This document shows, piece after piece, positions 15,223-24,818 of a DNA stretch of 38,832 nucleotides. Below the pieces are notes generated by a model. The model was not told the DNA's origin. It was given only the letters and a program-made list of their open reading frames with translations, and did no database searches. Within the stretch, counting starts at the first letter, position 1. The number at the start of each line of letters is the position of its first letter. The DNA lies in assembly GCA_020444045.1 (NCBI GenBank), contig JAHLLS010000036.1, positions 1 to 38,832 of the forward strand, in the 5' to 3' direction. Both the position numbers and the translations under genes were made by a program. Source of the DNA: Deltaproteobacteria bacterium (lineage in GTDB: Bacteria > Desulfobacterota > Desulfobacteria > Desulfobacterales > UBA5852).

Positions 15223-18200
15223 TTAGTTCATGCGGCGGATCTCGGCGATTTTCTTCTCCAGCCGCTTGGCCGATACCGGAACGGCTGTTTTTAGTTCCTG
15301 GGCGAACAGGGACACCTTATATTCCTCGATCTGCCAGAACAATTCTTCCAGGGCGGCGCGCTTGCGGTCCGATGTCCGAGGGGTCAGCGCTTCCAGGAAA
15401 TGGTGCAGGGTCTTTTCCAACCGCGCGACTTCTTCAGCCTTGGGGCGATCGCGGTCGAATTGCTGGACGGCCCGCTGGGCCCGAAGCGCCACCGCTCGCA
15501 GGTAGCGCGTCAGGTGCGGCAGACGTTCCCGGTCGTAAATCGTCACAAAATTCTCCGGCACCAACTTGTGAATCTCTGTCCGGCGCTCCTGCAGGAATGC
15601 TGCCACGGGCCCCTGTCCGCCCGATTGGCGCTCCAATCCGAAAAGCGTATCCCGCACCTCTTCCAAAACGGTCAATACCGGCGTGGCCATCTCGATCAAC
15701 CGCTGTCCGTCGCGCATGAGGTCTTTTCGAACGGTCGCAGCATGCGTTTCAAAGGACGCGGCCGTTCGCAGGTTGCAACGCAGGCGATCACTGACCACAC
15801 GCTCGTAGAGCTGTTTTTCAAACGTCTTGACACCGCCCGGGAAGCGCACCCTTTGAGCCAGCTCAGCCGGCAGCCGCAACTGGCGTTTGAGATAGCGCAA
15901 ATCGCCGGCCAGTCTGATTGCCAGGAGGGCTGCCACCCCATCACGATGCTGCTGAAGTGCTTCGTCGTGCGTATTGAAAAGTTTCAGCCCTACGACGGGG
16001 GAATCGGCCTTTAGTCGCACCAGGGCGGGGAAGAAGGTCTGGCCGCCACTTTGCGCGTCACCCGTCGTAATGCTTTCGGGTAGATCGCCGAAATCCCAGT
16101 CGGTAATGTCTTCCCTTTCCCAACGGCGACGCGTCTTGTCCGGAACGGTTTCCCGGGACAGTGCCGGCCCTACCTTTCGGAGTATCGCCGCATCCCGACC
16201 AGCCGCGACCGCCTCCCCGTCCGGGCCGGCCACCGTGAAACGCATCTTGAGATGCGCCGGCAGGGCGTTCTCCTGCCAGGCGGTGGCGGGAATATCCACC
16301 TTGAAGTGCCGGTGAATGAAATTGCCCAGGGCCGTGGCCAGATCGTCCCTTGTGCGCGGCATTTCCTTGGCGATCATGTCGGCGGTATCACTCACCGGAA
16401 CCAGCTGCCGCCGGTAGACTTTGGGCAGCGCTTTGAGCATCGCCGCAATTTTTTCCCGCAGAAGGCCCGGCACCAGCCAGTCCGCATCCGCCGGGTTAAC
16501 CTGGTGAGCCTGGACTGCCGGAACGGCCACGGTGATGCCGTCATCCTCAGCCCCCGGGTTGAAGCGGTAGTCGGCTTTGAGGCGCGTGTCACCCAGTTTG
16601 ATCTCGTCGGGGTAGAGGGCCAGTTCATCCCCATCCGGCTCGGCTTGCAGGAGATCTTCCGGCTTGAGGCGCAGAAAGGTGTCGCTGCCTTTCTTTTTCA
16701 GTAGATGGGCAAGCGAACGGATATCGGCGATCGGTCCCAGGCGATCGCGATAGAACTGGTAAAGCACTTCTTCATCCACCAGGATATCGCGCCGCCGCAG
16801 GCGGTTTTCCATGTCGGCCACCTCTTCAATCAGAGCCTGGTTATGCGCCATGAAATCAAAGGACTTGCGGACATCGCCGCCGATCAGGGCGCTGCGTACA
16901 AAAATCTCAGCCGCCCCTTCAGGATCAATCTTGCCATAGGACACAGGTCGTCGGGCCACAATGATCAGCCCGTACAGGCTGACCTGCTCGTCGGCCACCA
17001 CCTCGCCCCGCTTGCGGGACCAGTGCGCCTCGAGATAGGCATAGCGGCACTGCCGGCCGGCCAGGGACTCGATCCAGGCGCTGTCGATGGTGGCCGCCGT
17101 GCGGGCGAACAGCCGGGAAGTATGAACCATTTCGGCCGCCACGATCCAGTCGCCCCCACGGTTGAACAGGCCCGATCCGGGGAAAAGCATACATTCACGA
17201 CCCTGGGCCGCCTGGTAGATGTTCTTCTCTTTTTTGAGGGCGATGTTGCTGAGAAAACCGCTCAAGACCGAGATGTGAATCGCCGTGTAGAGCGCCCCGA
17301 AGGTATCGGTTCGACTTGCTGCCGCGGCCACCGGCGCTGTCTTACCCGCCGCGTCACCGGCCTGATTCAGGCCGGCCTCTGAAGCGATGGCGGTCAGCTG
17401 GCGGTGAATGTCCCGCCATTCCCGAATCCTGCGAAACGACAGAAAATGCTCCCGGCAGAAATGCTTCAACAGCCCCGTGCGCAGGATGCCCTTTGACCGC
17501 TCCCAGATATTGAGCAGGGTTACAAAATCCGACGCCGGATCCTTGAACACCGCGTGGGCCTGATCAGCGGCCTGTTCCTTTTCCACCGGACGCTCCCGGG
17601 GGTCCTGGATGCTGAGCACCGCGGCGATCACCAGCATTTGGGATAAACACCCGTGCTGTTGGGCTTCGATCAGCATCCGCGACAGGCGCGGATCGATGGG
17701 CATGCGGGCCATGATCCGCCCTCGGTCCGTCAGCCGGTAACGCTCGAGACCCTTGCGGTGCGAATGGATATCGTCCTTCTCGATGGCTTCCAGCTCGACC
17801 AGAAGGTTGAGACCGTCGCGAATACTGCGGGGGTCGGGGCTGTCGATAAAAGAAAAGGCGCTGATATCGCCCAGTTTTAGGCTGATCATGCGCAGAATGA
17901 CTTCGGCCAGGTTGGCCCGCAAGATCTCCGGCGGCGTAAACCGTGGACGGCCCTGGTAGCTCTCCTCGTCGTATAGCCGGATACAGATGCCGTTTTCCAC
18001 CCGCCCGCAACGTCCCATGCGCTGGTCGGCACTGCTGCGGGCGATGGGGCTTACCGGCAGGGCCGTTGTGCGCGAGCGCGGCGAATAACGGGGAATGCGC
18101 GCCAGCCCGGTGTCCACCACGTAGCGGATACCCGGAATCGTGATTGAGGTTTCAGCCACGTTGGTGGCCACGATGATCTTGCGCGCCCCTGTGCCGGCAA

Positions 18201-19263
18201 ACACGCGACGCTGGTCCGCGGCGGACAGACGGGCGTAGAGGGGCATGACCGCCGTCTTGGCATTGCTGCGTCCGGCCAGCAATTCACAGGTCTCGCGAAT
18301 GTCCTGCTCGGTGGGCATGAAGACGAGAATATCCCCACGGGCGCTTTCCCGCACCAGATCATCGACGGCGGAAACGGCGGCCTCGACATAGTTGACGTCG
18401 TTGCCTTCGGCGTCGTCGTCTTTGATCGGCCGATAGCGCACCTCGACGGGAAACATGCGGCCCGAGACCTCGATGACGGGGGCGTCGTCGAAGGCCTGCG
18501 CAAATTTCTCGGTATCGATGGTGGCAGAGGTGATAATGAGTTTCAGATCACGGCGCCGCTGCACCAGTTTTTTCAGGATGCCCAGCAGGAAATCGATATT
18601 CAGGCTGCGCTCGTGCGCTTCGTCCACGATCAGGGTGTCATAAGCGGTCAGGGCGGGATCGCCCTGGGTTTCCGCCAGCAGGATGCCGTCGGTCATGATT
18701 TTGATAAAACTGTTTTGGCTGGTGCGGTCCTGAAAGCGGATCTTGTAGCCCACCGCGTCTCCCAGCGGTTGACCGAGTTCATCGGCGATCCGCTGGGCCA
18801 CCGTGGTCGCCGCAATGCGCCGGGGCTGGGTGCAGCCGATCAAACCGCCCTGACCGCGCCCGGCCGCCAGGCAGAACTTGGGCAACTGCGTGGTCTTGCC
18901 CGAACCGGTCTCACCGGCTATGATCACCACCGGGTGCTGCTGTATCGATGTTACGATTTCGGTCTGCCAGGCCGTGATCGGCAGCGCTTCAAGTGGTTCC
19001 CATAAGGGGATCGCCGCCCGGCGCTGAGATCGGATTGCCGTCGAACGAACGAGGCGCTGCCGCATGTCATCCAACCGTTTTTCAAACTGTTTCACCTTAC
19101 GGCGCTTGCGGATCTGATAGCGGAGGTGCCCGATTTCCCGGCCCACCTGATAACGATCAGCGACCATGGCTTCCGGCAGCATGGCCTCTATCTCGCGAAG
19201 ACGGGCACCGACAGACGGCAACCGGTCTTTTGGATTTTTGAAATTCGGACGGTTTTCAGGCAT
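15223..19263 (-). CDS. hrpA: ATP-dependent RNA helicase HrpA (DEAH box)
   Basis: At 1346 residues it has the length of E. coli HrpA. Helicase motifs appear in order: Walker A GETGSGKT (117-124), TQPRRI, DEAH (214-217, in VDEAHERS), SAT (about 246), and motif VI as QRMGRCGR. The helicase-associated and OB-fold domains follow, and the long C-terminal DUF3418-type region is specific for HrpA. HrpA unwinds RNA and rescues stalled ribosomes in E. coli. No ribosome binding site stands before the ATG at 19263, but the N-terminus matches the family size. The CPBP protease gene follows closely. Confidence 0.95.
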   Translation of the reverse strand: MPENRPNFKNPKDRLPSVGARLREIEAMLPEAMVADRYQVGREIGHLRYQIRKRRKVKQFEKRLDDMRQRLVRSTAIRSQRRAAIPLWEPLEALPITAWQTEIVTSIQQHPVVIIAGETGSGKTTQLPKFCLAAGRGQGGLIGCTQPRRIAATTVAQRIADELGQPLGDAVGYKIRFQDRTSQNSFIKIMTDGILLAETQGDPALTAYDTLIVDEAHERSLNIDFLLGILKKLVQRRRDLKLIITSATIDTEKFAQAFDDAPVIEVSGRMFPVEVRYRPIKDDDAEGNDVNYVEAAVSAVDDLVRESARGDILVFMPTEQDIRETCELLAGRSNAKTAVMPLYARLSAADQRRVFAGTGARKIIVATNVAETSITIPGIRYVVDTGLARIPRYSPRSRTTALPVSPIARSSADQRMGRCGRVENGICIRLYDEESYQGRPRFTPPEILRANLAEVILRMISLKLGDISAFSFIDSPDPRSIRDGLNLLVELEAIEKDDIHSHRKGLERYRLTDRGRIMARMPIDPRLSRMLIEAQQHGCLSQMLVIAAVLSIQDPRERPVEKEQAADQAHAVFKDPASDFVTLLNIWERSKGILRTGLLKHFCREHFLSFRRIREWRDIHRQLTAIASEAGLNQAGDAAGKTAPVAAAASRTDTFGALYTAIHISVLSGFLSNIALKKEKNIYQAAQGRECMLFPGSGLFNRGGDWIVAAEMVHTSRLFARTAATIDSAWIESLAGRQCRYAYLEAHWSRKRGEVVADEQVSLYGLIIVARRPVSYGKIDPEGAAEIFVRSALIGGDVRKSFDFMAHNQALIEEVADMENRLRRRDILVDEEVLYQFYRDRLGPIADIRSLAHLLKKKGSDTFLRLKPEDLLQAEPDGDELALYPDEIKLGDTRLKADYRFNPGAEDDGITVAVPAVQAHQVNPADADWLVPGLLREKIAAMLKALPKVYRRQLVPVSDTADMIAKEMPRTRDDLATALGNFIHRHFKVDIPATAWQENALPAHLKMRFTVAGPDGEAVAAGRDAAILRKVGPALSRETVPDKTRRRWEREDITDWDFGDLPESITTGDAQSGGQTFFPALVRLKADSPVVGLKLFNTHDEALQQHRDGVAALLAIRLAGDLRYLKRQLRLPAELAQRVRFPGGVKTFEKQLYERVVSDRLRCNLRTAASFETHAATVRKDLMRDGQRLIEMATPVLTVLEEVRDTLFGLERQSGGQGPVAAFLQERRTEIHKLVPENFVTIYDRERLPHLTRYLRAVALRAQRAVQQFDRDRPKAEEVARLEKTLHHFLEALTPRTSDRKRAALEELFWQIEEYKVSLFAQELKTAVPVSAKRLEKKIAEIRRMN

Positions 19264-19380
19264 GGTCTGGATAAGTGATTGGATCGCGTTATATTAGATG
19301 CTATGCTTCGACATGATGCGCGCAGTGTTTTCGATTGCCCTATAGCGGGTTGATAACAGGGTTTCAAGGGCTTTATGTTC

Positions 19381-19402
19381 GTCCAATCGCACGCAATTGG
19401 AC
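19381..19402. promoter_or_regulatory. inverted repeat before the CoA-disulfide-reductase-like gene
   Basis: GTCCAAT (19381-19387), 8 bases, ATTGGAC (19396-19402): perfect 7-base arms just upstream of the ribosome binding site at 19413. It may be an operator or an mRNA hairpin that affects translation. Confidence 0.45.
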
Positions 19403-19423
19403 AATCATCGACGGGAGGGTTCC

Positions 19424-20764
19424 ATGAATTTTCTCATCATCGGCGGTGATGCCGCCGGCATGAGTGCCGCCAGCCGGGCCAAACGCAACCAGCCGGATCT
19501 CGACGTGACCGTTCTCGAAAAAACCGCCGACGTGTCCTACAGCGCCTGCGGCATGCCCTACAACATCGCCGATCCCGACCGCTCGATCGAGGACCTGGTG
19601 GTCCGACGGGCCGAGGTGTTTCGTCAAAAACAGGGGATCGATCTGTTAACCGGCATCGAGGCCACATCCATCGATCCGGCCGCAAAATCCGTCGACACCC
19701 GAGATGCCGACGGCCAGGCCCGCACCTTCAGCTACGACAACCTGCTCATTGCCACCGGGGCCACGCCGATCACACCGACCATACCGGGAATCGACCTGCC
19801 CGGGGTGATGGTCCTTAAAAGCCTGGCCCATGGCCGTGCCATAAAACAGTTCATCGATCAGTGGGCTGTCCAAAAAACGGTGATCATCGGCATGGGCTAC
19901 ATTGCCCTGGAAATGTGCGAGGCCCTGCGGGAAAGAAGTATTGCCGTCGATATGGTCAAACCCCGGGAGACGTTTCTGCCCTGGATGGAAGCGCGCCTGG
20001 CCGAACAGGTCAAGGCCGAAGCAGAATCAAAGGGGGTCGGCGTCCATCCCGGCCACGTCGTCGAGAAGATCGAAAAATCCAACGGCCGGCTGGCCGTGGT
20101 CTGTCCGATGCTGACGCTCGAAGCGGATCTGGTGCTGGTGGCCATCGGTGTTACCCCCGCCAGCGATTTGGCCGCCGCCGCCGGGCTGCAGACCTCGGTC
20201 GACGGCGCTGTCGCCGTGGATGCCCGGCAGCGGACCTCAAATAAGGATATCTATGCCGCCGGGGACTGCGCCGACGCGTTTCACGTGGTCACCGGCCAAC
20301 GCACCTGGATTCCCCTGGCACTGCGGGCCAACCGGGCCGGCTGGGCCGTGGCCGACAATGTCTGCGGTATTGATCGGCGTTTGGCCGGCGTGGTGGGCTC
20401 GGCGGTCTTCAAGGTTTTCGACCTCCAGGTGGCCCGCACCGGGCTCAACGAGGCCGAAGCCCGGAAGGCCGGCCTGGAGCCGGCCGCCGTAGTGATCAAG
20501 TCCCGCTCCCGGGCCCATGCCCATCCCGGCGCTTCCGATATATGGGTTTACATGGTGGGCGACCGGGGCTCGGGCCGCCTGCTGGGCGTCCAGATGGTCG
20601 GACGCGACGGCGTTGCCCATCGCCTGCATGCCCCAGCGGTAGCCCTGCATGGGCATATGACGGTCGAGCAGTTCAGCCAGATGGATCTGGCCTACGCCCC
20701 GCCCTTCGGGCCCACCTGGGATCCCATGCTGACCGCGGCCAACCAACTGCTGAAAAAACTATAG
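19424..20764 (+). CDS. CoA-disulfide reductase / NADH oxidase-like flavoprotein
   Basis: The 446-residue protein belongs to the FAD/NAD(P)-dependent pyridine-nucleotide-disulfide oxidoreductases. It has an N-terminal FAD motif (LIIGGDAAGMSAAS), a single redox Cys42 in SYSACGMPYNI typical of CoA-disulfide reductases and NADH oxidases, an NAD-binding VIIGMGYIALEMCEAL near residue 155, the FAD-contacting NKDIYAAGDCAD, and a C-terminal dimerisation domain. It could reduce CoA or other disulfides, polysulfide or oxygen. No rhodanese domain follows, unlike polysulfide-linked relatives. The start at 19424 is set by GGGAGG four bases upstream; a TTG 27 bases earlier is less likely. The 3' end overlaps corA tail to tail by 6 bases. 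Confidence 0.85.
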   Translation: MNFLIIGGDAAGMSAASRAKRNQPDLDVTVLEKTADVSYSACGMPYNIADPDRSIEDLVVRRAEVFRQKQGIDLLTGIEATSIDPAAKSVDTRDADGQARTFSYDNLLIATGATPITPTIPGIDLPGVMVLKSLAHGRAIKQFIDQWAVQKTVIIGMGYIALEMCEALRERSIAVDMVKPRETFLPWMEARLAEQVKAEAESKGVGVHPGHVVEKIEKSNGRLAVVCPMLTLEADLVLVAIGVTPASDLAAAAGLQTSVDGAVAVDARQRTSNKDIYAAGDCADAFHVVTGQRTWIPLALRANRAGWAVADNVCGIDRRLAGVVGSAVFKVFDLQVARTGLNEAEARKAGLEPAAVVIKSRSRAHAHPGASDIWVYMVGDRGSGRLLGVQMVGRDGVAHRLHAPAVALHGHMTVEQFSQMDLAYAPPFGPTWDPMLTAANQLLKKL

Positions 20765-21823
20765 CCATTTGCGGCGCCTGAAGTAGACAAGCATCCCGGC
20801 CGTGATGGCGCCGAAAAAGCCCCAGACCGCGACATAGCCCCACCGCCATTTCAACTCCGGCATGACCTCGAAGTTCATACCGTAGATGCCGGCCACGAAG
20901 GTGATCGGAATAAAAATCGTGGCGATGATGGTCAACACCTTCATGATTTCGTTCATATGATGGCCTGTGATGGAAATGTGCAGGTCCTGCAGACCGGAGA
21001 GCACATCACGCAGGGACTCGATGACTTCGATACCCTGGATCAGGTGATCGTAGACATCCGCGAAAAAAACCCGGTTGGCTTCCTTGACGAGAGGGGATTC
21101 GAGTTTCAGAAAACGACTGAGGGTTTCCCGCAGGGGCCAGATCTGCTTGCGCAGATAAATCATCTCCTGCTTTAGGCGAAAGATGTCGTGCAACAGGTCC
21201 GGTCCGGTGTTTTCATAAAGCCGGCTTTCCAGACTTTCAATCCTCTCCCCCAACTGTTCCAGAACCAGGAAATAATGATCCACGACACAGTCGATCAGGG
21301 CGTAGGCGAGATAGTCACTGCCGCCCTGGCGAATCCGCCCCCGTCCCTTGCGGATGCGTTCACGCACGGCATTGAAAACATCACCCTCCTGTTCCTGAAA
21401 CGAAATCAAGAAATTGGGACCGACCAGCAAACTGACCTGCTCCGATCGGATCTTTTCGTGCTCGCGATCATAATCCAACATCTTGAGCACCACATAGAGA
21501 TAAGCGTCAAATTCTTCCAGCTTGGGACGCTGGCTTGTATTGACGGTGTCTTCCAGCGTCAGGGGATGAATCATGAAATGGTGCCCCAGCTTTCCGATGA
21601 CACCGATGTCATGGACCCCATCCACGTTGATCCAGGTCGTCGTTGGCAGGTCTTTGAGGGGAAACACCGTTGCGATATCCTGCGGTTGCGCTTCCGCCAG
21701 GCGATCGGCGTCGTAATCCATCAGGGATATACGGGTCTGATCCTGTTTCTTCTCTCCGATATGGACGAGCGTACCGGGCGATGTGCCGGCTTTCTTGTGG
21801 GTTTTCCTGATAAAACGCGGCAT
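20759..21823 (-). CDS. corA: CorA-type magnesium/cobalt transporter
   Basis: The 354-residue protein has the large cytoplasmic alpha/beta and long-helix domain and two C-terminal membrane helices, with the pore signature YGMNF followed by EVMPELKWRWGY (GMN plus the acidic periplasmic loop) and a basic RRRKWL tail. CorA pentamers carry Mg2+ (also Co2+ or Ni2+) across the inner membrane. AGGAGGT stands six bases before 21823; a further ATG 15 bases upstream is less well placed. It is the third of three consecutive minus-strand transporter genes, separated by about 180-240 bases from one another, so co-transcription is uncertain. Confidence 0.93.
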   Translation of the reverse strand: MPRFIRKTHKKAGTSPGTLVHIGEKKQDQTRISLMDYDADRLAEAQPQDIATVFPLKDLPTTTWINVDGVHDIGVIGKLGHHFMIHPLTLEDTVNTSQRPKLEEFDAYLYVVLKMLDYDREHEKIRSEQVSLLVGPNFLISFQEQEGDVFNAVRERIRKGRGRIRQGGSDYLAYALIDCVVDHYFLVLEQLGERIESLESRLYENTGPDLLHDIFRLKQEMIYLRKQIWPLRETLSRFLKLESPLVKEANRVFFADVYDHLIQGIEVIESLRDVLSGLQDLHISITGHHMNEIMKVLTIIATIFIPITFVAGIYGMNFEVMPELKWRWGYVAVWGFFGAITAGMLVYFRRRKWL

Positions 21824-22033
21824 GGGACCTCCTGTCATGCTTTAACCATCCACCTCGAATACCGTTTTGGCTCCGGCCCAACGGGGCCCTGCGGATGACT
21901 TCGTGGTCCTGTTCATAAAAGCGGTGACGCACCGAGATAACCAAGGCGCCTGGCATGTGCTCGCCGCGCGAAGCGGGAATACATGGTGTAGTTGAGCACC
22001 GGGTACCGCCGCAAGCCAGGATGCATCGACAAG

Positions 22034-22051
22034 CAAATGCCATCGCATTTG
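22034..22051 (-). other. hairpin after the SLC12-type transporter gene
   Basis: Perfect 7-base arms CAAATGC/GCATTTG with a 4-base loop begin 14 bases after the transporter stop. The T-run is poor, so it is a weak terminator or a message-end stabiliser. The rest of 21824-22064 shows no gene. Confidence 0.35.
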
Positions 22052-22064
22052 TGAATAGGGCCAC

Positions 22065-24638
22065 TTAGGCGGGCAAATCATCCGTGACCTTGGCTGCCGG
22101 CACCCCCTGCGCAGCCAGTTCCTGTTCCGCACTTTCCAGCTTAACAGCGATTTTCAGGGCCTTGCGCCGCGTTTTCTCAGCAATTTGTTCGGCTTCGTCT
22201 ACGGCCCGCGCCAATGCGCTCTTGTCTTTCAGGAGAATGGCACCGGTCTCTTTAGTGAGCATGGACGCCAGTTCGCTCTGGGCTTTGACCGCGGTTTCCG
22301 CAGCCTGGGCAGCCTCTTTCTCGGCCGTTGCCAGACGATCGCGCAAATGGGTCAACCGATCCAGAGCGGCGGCCACCTCGCCGACCGTGCCTTCTTCGGG
22401 TTCCGGATCCAGATCGATATCCTTTGCCGCTGCCACCATGACCGTCCCCGGCAACTTTTCGAGCGCATCTACCACCGGACCCTCAAACGGAAGCCGTATG
22501 AGATTGTCCTGAAATCGAAAGGGCAGAAAAATAAGGTCGGTATCCATTAAAACGTCAAGGTCACCGGGCCGGGAAGCTTCCGGGATGGCCATGGTTTCCG
22601 CCTGAATCCGGTAATCGGCCAAAGCCCGGGTCACCGCTTCCATCAGGTCGTCCGCCGCGTCATCCGCTTTCGGCACCGGAACCAGCACCCGCAATCGGTC
22701 TTCACGCCAGCGCTCGTGCCGTGTCATCAGGTAGGCCAGAAGCAGCATTAACCGACCGGTGGCATCGTCCTGCCACCAGACATCCAGGAAACCATGAGGC
22801 GCTGCTTCCGCCGTCAGTCGTTCCCACTTGGCTTGGTCGGCCGCCATGACGACCACGTGGCAGCCCTGACGGTAGGCTTCCCGCAGATTGCGTCCAAATA
22901 GGATTTCCTGGAACCCTTCAGCGTTGGGTGGATCTTCGGAAATCCAGTTGGTCAGCACCGTGTTGACCCGTAACGGCCCGATCCCGGCGGCCTGTACCAG
23001 GTGATGAACCCCGTCTTCGATGTCGTCCGCCGTCACCACCAGCGGAAACGCCTGGAAACCACCCTCGCGGATATCTTTGGCCATTTCCTTTTCAGCGGCG
23101 TCACGCTGTTTTTGTATTCTCAGACCACGGCCCTGCAGTACGGTAACCAGCGTCGTCATGCCGCTGCGGCCTTCCAGCCACTCCGCCACCCGCAAGAGTC
23201 GGGCCCGCCGTTCCGGATGTCTTGAAAACGCCAGAATCAAGGGCCGCCAATCCCGGTCATGGTCCGGCTCTTCCGCCGCCGCTAGCAGATGCTGACGCAC
23301 CTGTTGGAGGTGGTAGCCGCGCCGGCTGTCCGCCCAGCGGGACGGTCCGGCGGTGCGCTTTATATACTGGAAAATGGCAAGGATGATGGCAATGGATACG
23401 ATGCTAGCCACATGATCCACGGCCACCATCACCCCCAGGCATCCCAGGGCCCCGGCCAGGCTCAGCCAGGGGTGAAACAGCCGGAAGCGTGGCCGGAAAT
23501 CCGGGCTGTCCGAACGGGCTTCAAAGTAGGTGGCGTAGTTCAGCAGACCGTAGGAGATCAGAAAAAACATGGACACCACTGGGGCAATCAGGTTCAGATT
23601 GCCAAGGGCCACCGTGACGTAGGCAATGCCGGCCGATAGAAAGACTGCCCGGCGGGGGTTATTGGCCGGACCGACGCCTTCGGCGAACAGATTCAAATAG
23701 GTGAAAATGCGGTCGCTGGCCAGGGACTGAAGGATACGTGGGCCGCCCAGAAAAGAGGCCATGGCGGAGGACAGGGTCGCCGCCACGACGCCGGCATCCA
23801 CCAGAATACCGAAGCGGGCCACACGCTGCATGGCCGTCGCATCTCCCCGCAGCACCGCTTCCGGCAAAGCACCCGCAAACAGGATCGCCACCGAAAAGTA
23901 GACGACGATGGAAATCCCCACGGCCAGGAAGGTTCCCAGGGGGATGCTGCGTCCGGGGTCCTTCAAGTCCCCGGACATGCTGACCCCCTGGGTAAAGCCG
24001 GTCACGGCCGGGAAGAAGATGGCAAACACCACCCAGAAAGGCTGGGCTCCGGCAGGTGCCGACAAGTCCAGAACAACCTGTTGGGAATCCCACAGGCTGA
24101 AGGCGCCGGTGTAAAATGACGCCAGCGCGGCGATGAGCAGGGCCATGACGACGTATTGAAAACGGGTGGCCCAGTCGGCCCCCAGCCAGGATAGCACGAA
24201 AAGCGCACTTACCGCTGCGGCCGCCGCCAGTCGGGGACTCAGGGCCCATTCCGCCGGAACGATGGCCGCCAAGGCTTCGCCGAAACCGATGCAGTAGAAC
24301 GCAATCGATACGGATTGGGCCAGGAAAAGCACCAACCCCAGGGCACCGCCGAATTCCGGCCCCAGGGTACGGGAAATCACGTAATAGTCGCCGCCCCCTT
24401 TGACCCGCAGGTTGGTGGCAATGGCGGAAAGCGACAGACTCGTCAAAATGGAGATCAGATTGGCCAGGGCGATGATGATCAGGGCGCGCCCCAGCCCGGC
24501 TTCACCCACCACAAAGCCCAGGCGCAGGAAGAGAATAATGCCCAGGATGGTCAGGACGCTGGGAGTAAACACCCCGGCAAATGTGCCGAGTTTGACTTCC
24601 GTAGGATTGGGGGTGTCGCGCAATTTTTCTTCTGTCAT
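22065..24638 (-). CDS. SLC12-type (cation-chloride cotransporter-like) APC permease
   Basis: The 857-residue protein has an APC-fold membrane domain of about 12 helices (residues 18-430), with the family-typical start LGTFAGVFTPSVLTILGIILFLRLGFVVGEAGLG and KGGGDYYVISRTLGPEFGGALGL. A cytoplasmic C-terminal domain of about 400 residues resembles that of Na-K-Cl/K-Cl cotransporters and ends in a coiled coil (about 750-850, rich in Ala, Glu, Lys). Bacterial members have few characterised examples; ion or amino-acid cotransport is the likely role. It starts at 24638 after AGAAG, a weak ribosome binding site. It lies between genes for MscS and CorA, in a group of ion-handling proteins. Confidence 0.85.
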   Translation of the reverse strand: MTEEKLRDTPNPTEVKLGTFAGVFTPSVLTILGIILFLRLGFVVGEAGLGRALIIIALANLISILTSLSLSAIATNLRVKGGGDYYVISRTLGPEFGGALGLVLFLAQSVSIAFYCIGFGEALAAIVPAEWALSPRLAAAAAVSALFVLSWLGADWATRFQYVVMALLIAALASFYTGAFSLWDSQQVVLDLSAPAGAQPFWVVFAIFFPAVTGFTQGVSMSGDLKDPGRSIPLGTFLAVGISIVVYFSVAILFAGALPEAVLRGDATAMQRVARFGILVDAGVVAATLSSAMASFLGGPRILQSLASDRIFTYLNLFAEGVGPANNPRRAVFLSAGIAYVTVALGNLNLIAPVVSMFFLISYGLLNYATYFEARSDSPDFRPRFRLFHPWLSLAGALGCLGVMVAVDHVASIVSIAIILAIFQYIKRTAGPSRWADSRRGYHLQQVRQHLLAAAEEPDHDRDWRPLILAFSRHPERRARLLRVAEWLEGRSGMTTLVTVLQGRGLRIQKQRDAAEKEMAKDIREGGFQAFPLVVTADDIEDGVHHLVQAAGIGPLRVNTVLTNWISEDPPNAEGFQEILFGRNLREAYRQGCHVVVMAADQAKWERLTAEAAPHGFLDVWWQDDATGRLMLLLAYLMTRHERWREDRLRVLVPVPKADDAADDLMEAVTRALADYRIQAETMAIPEASRPGDLDVLMDTDLIFLPFRFQDNLIRLPFEGPVVDALEKLPGTVMVAAAKDIDLDPEPEEGTVGEVAAALDRLTHLRDRLATAEKEAAQAAETAVKAQSELASMLTKETGAILLKDKSALARAVDEAEQIAEKTRRKALKIAVKLESAEQELAAQGVPAAKVTDDLPA

Positions 24639-24818
24639 CTTCTACTTTCAGATGGTCCCGACGGTTACGAAGGGCAGCGCAACCCGCGCTGGGAGATGCG
24701 CACATATTGCGGTCCGATGGACGGATCTATACTGCATCGCCATACCCAGGGCAACCTTGCCCCTTGGCCGCCGTATGCATCTGCACATGGAAACCGGCCG
24801 GAAAAACAGTAACGATAT

